Both the position numbers and the translations under genes were made by a program. This document shows, in pieces, positions 41,394 to 43,173 of a DNA stretch of 43,173 nt; position 1 is the stretch's first letter; the number at the start of each line of letters is the position of its first letter. Under the pieces are notes generated by a model. The model was given only the letters and a program-made list of their open reading frames with translations. It had not been told where the DNA came from and searched no databases. Origin of the DNA: Burkholderiales bacterium (GTDB lineage Bacteria; Pseudomonadota; Gammaproteobacteria; Burkholderiales; Burkholderiaceae_D); NCBI GenBank assembly GCA_026399895.1, contig JAPLQC010000043.1:1-43173 (forward strand), in the 5' to 3' direction.

Positions 41394-41765
41394 CTACCGC
41401 TCGACGATATCCGCCCGCAGTGAGGCTACTTTCGCCATGATGGCGTCGATGTCGGCTTGCTCTACTTCTGCTGAGACCAGGGTATCGGATAGCAGCTGGG
41501 CGGCAAGTTCAAATGACGCAGCGGTGATACCAATGCCGCGGTGGGCTTCTCTCATGCTGCGCCCGGAGTAGTCATGAGGGGTCTTACCCATCACCATCGA
41601 TACAAACGCGATCTGATGGTGAATCACAGCCTCTAGGGTCACATTGACAAAATAACGGCGCAGGTTGGGGCGTCGCATGACCCGCTTGTAGAATTCCCTG
41701 ACGATCTCTGTCACAACTGGGACACCACCGTATTTATCGAACAGAGTTTGCGACACGTTTTGCAT
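41394..41765 (-). CDS. Group I truncated haemoglobin
   Basis: A 123-aa haem protein of the trHbN type, binding O2 and/or NO; many detoxify NO. Features in order: TLFDKYGGVPVV, the B-helix REFYKRVM with Phe25-Tyr26, the RRPNLRRYF segment, HHQIAFVSMVMG, and the F-helix MREAHRG with proximal His75. It is divergent from a NosR-like gene, so a link to nitrogen oxides is reasonable. An inverted repeat lies 21-48 bp upstream and may be its operator. Confidence 0.88.
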   Translation of the reverse strand: MQNVSQTLFDKYGGVPVVTEIVREFYKRVMRRPNLRRYFVNVTLEAVIHHQIAFVSMVMGKTPHDYSGRSMREAHRGIGITAASFELAAQLLSDTLVSAEVEQADIDAIMAKVASLRADIVER

Positions 41766-42104
41766 TCAGAGATTACACGTCAGGAGAACCAGTTACTTCA
41801 TTCAAACTGGTTCGATTTTACGCCAAAAACAACCTATGTATTGCCCGCACTGCTATAGCGTTTGATGGGGCGATGGGCCCACAGATCGACGCGAATATCC
41901 AAGCTCATAGCATGGTGTAAAAAGCATAACGCTTGTGCAGTATTTAACCCTCGAATTCACTTGGGCATCCGGGGTAATAACTCAAGCTTGCGCTTACCAT
42001 TGGGGCCATAATGAGTGCGACCACCTATGGCGCGCCGCCGTAGCTGAAAGTATTTTTGTGTAGATATTCAGTTGCGGTCCGAAAACCAAGAACGATAGAG
42101 ACAG
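41766..42104. other. Divergent non-coding region between haemoglobin and NosR-like gene
   Basis: A 339-bp region that must hold promoters for both genes. Apart from the inverted repeat at 41786-41813 I see no gene and no full FNR-type site (TTGAT-N4-ATCAA); one TTGAT occurs near 41861 without its partner half. Confidence 0.45.
41786..41813. promoter_or_regulatory. Perfect inverted repeat upstream of truncated haemoglobin
   Basis: GAACCAGTT and AACTGGTTC, 9-bp perfect arms with a 10-base spacer, about one helical turn between half sites. Its position just upstream of the haemoglobin start makes it an operator candidate. It does not match the NsrR, NorR or FNR consensus sites I know. Confidence 0.45.
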
Positions 42105-43173
42105 ATGGGACATTGGGGGCTCCGGTTAGTCCGGTGGGGTTTGATCGCACTTCTGCTGCCGACAGCGGCGATGGCGGTCACGCTGAAAAAAACTGATGTC
42201 GACACCTATCTGTCGAACCAGTACCAGATCGGTGAAATCAACCCCAGTGTGCCGGTCTGGCCTTTGTTCTCGCGCGATCCAGTCGCTGCTACGGCGGCAA
42301 GCCAATCAATATCTTGGTGGCGATCGATACCGACGGAAAATTTTTACTCTCACGATTGATTGATCACCGTGAGCCCTTGTTCCGCTCGGAAGCGGGTATT
42401 GCGAAGCTAACGGATTTCGCGAATCAATACGTGGGGATTACGGTTCGACACGAAACCCATATTCTGGATTTTAGGGCGCGTACCGCGTTTGATGAGAAGC
42501 GCGCCACCTTCCATGGTGTGCAAGCCGGTACGGTGACGGTTAAGGCGATGGACCGCACCATCATGCAATCTGCTGCCTCGGTAGCACGTGCTCATCTCGA
42601 GGCGGCGAGCAAGGGCAGCATTCTTGGTCAGGGCAATGCCGTCTCGCTGACACGCGGCGATTTACTAAAACAAGACATCCGGCCACTTAGCTGGGATCAA
42701 CTCCTGTCACGCCGTATGGTCGAGCCAATGACGCTCACGCGCGGACAGATCGAAAAAGCCTTTGCCGGCACGCGCGCCGCGGGTGCTGATAAAGCGGCGG
42801 CTTCCAAGCCGGATGAAGTCGCGCTGCAATTTCATGTAGCACTGGCGAGCTTACCGTCCATCGGTCGCAATCTGATGGGCGAGGACGGTTGGCGTTTGCT
42901 GGTGGCGAATATGCGCGATAGTCAGGCCATCGTCGTCATTGAGAGCGGGCCGCTGCATAACATGATGTACGAGAGCCAGCGTATCGACGATAGCTTGCCT
43001 TTCATACTCAAACAGGATGGCAAAGAGATTAACCTGCGCTCGATCGCCTATGACAAATCGATGGCCAAGCCGGGCTACCCAAACGGAGCCCGTGCGCATG
43101 TGTTGATCGTGGATAGCGCAACACCGCTGAAACCGGATCAGCCTTTCGAACTACGTTTTCGATTAGGTCGGCG
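42105..43173 (+). pseudogene. nosR: NosR-like flavoprotein/regulator, frameshifted near 5' end, 3' end outside window
   Basis: NosR is a membrane flavo-iron-sulfur protein that supports expression and electron supply of nitrous oxide reductase. The first frame (from 42105) gives a signal peptide and INPSVPVWPLFSRDP, then runs into a stop at 42357. From about 42281 the frame starting at 42293 (GGKPINILVAIDTDG) continues open to the end of the window. It shows the FMN-binding domain (HREPLFRSEAGIAKLTDFAN, GVQAGTVTVKAMDRTIMQ) and the next region (SLPSIGRNLMGEDGWRLL). Family members usually have about 20-30 residues between the WPL and GKPI segments; here they appear lost together with the frame. 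It may be a real lesion or a sequencing/assembly error. The symbol is tentative. Confidence 0.7.

Noticed and set aside
41183..41571. Overlapping short + strand frames in the tandem repeat
   Set aside because: The 101-bp period shifts the frame in each unit and the products are the same repeat read in different frames; the last one runs into the antisense of the haemoglobin gene.
41855..41880. FNR-type site before the NosR-like gene
   Set aside because: Only the TTGAT half is present; the second half does not match ATCAA.

Overview
The window looks like chromosomal DNA of a Gram-negative proteobacterium, most likely a betaproteobacterium. The signs are lipoproteins and signal peptides, a complete type VI secretion system (T6SS), flagellin, a PQQ alcohol dehydrogenase, and a NosR-like protein. 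The placement is inferred from gene content; there is no rRNA or other phylogenetic marker. I see no tRNA, CRISPR array, IS element or phage gene.

Left part, + strand (1-10083): alcohol/aldehyde oxidation. The end of a branched-chain-type ABC ATPase (LivG) is followed by LivF, an NAD(P)-aldehyde dehydrogenase and a short-chain dehydrogenase. Next is a five-gene envelope cluster (3626-6668): a small secreted protein, a MotA/TolQ/ExbB-like channel, an ExbD-like protein with a beta-rich domain, a two-helix membrane protein and a lipoprotein. A 540-bp non-coding stretch with hairpins and 10-bp-phased GTAAG repeats leads to a PQQ alcohol dehydrogenase with the Asp-x-Asp signature of lanthanide enzymes. 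Its presumed electron acceptor follows: a XoxJ/MxaJ-like periplasmic binding protein fused to a monohaem cytochrome c. A bidirectional terminator closes the block.

Middle, - strand (10211-34170): a large orphan flagellin with an internally duplicated variable domain, then one long T6SS operon read right to left: tssB-tssC-hcp-tssE-tssF-tssG-clpV-vgrG-MORN protein-DUF4280 PAAR-like protein-small membrane protein-tssJ-tssK-tssL-tssM-tssA-584-aa unknown. All thirteen core components are present and most genes overlap by 1-11 bp. Oddities are a TssM without a recognisable Walker A, a ClpV with almost no middle domain, and a candidate effector at the distal end.

Right of the T6SS (34290-39926) are its probable regulators: a proline-rich coiled-coil protein, a divergent hybrid histidine kinase, and a four-gene operon (degenerate ATPase-like membrane protein, PAS membrane protein, membrane-anchored Xre-type protein, LuxR-type response regulator). 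A 12-bp palindrome, ATACT-WW-AGTAT, occurs three times, each time in a promoter region of this block (34240, 34952, 39937). I read it as a shared operator or promoter element of a T6SS regulon.

Right end (40034-43173): two very small membrane proteins, an unknown 126-aa protein, a 101-bp tandem repeat with an inverted copy of part of the unit, a group-I truncated haemoglobin, and a NosR-like gene that is frameshifted near its start and runs off the window.
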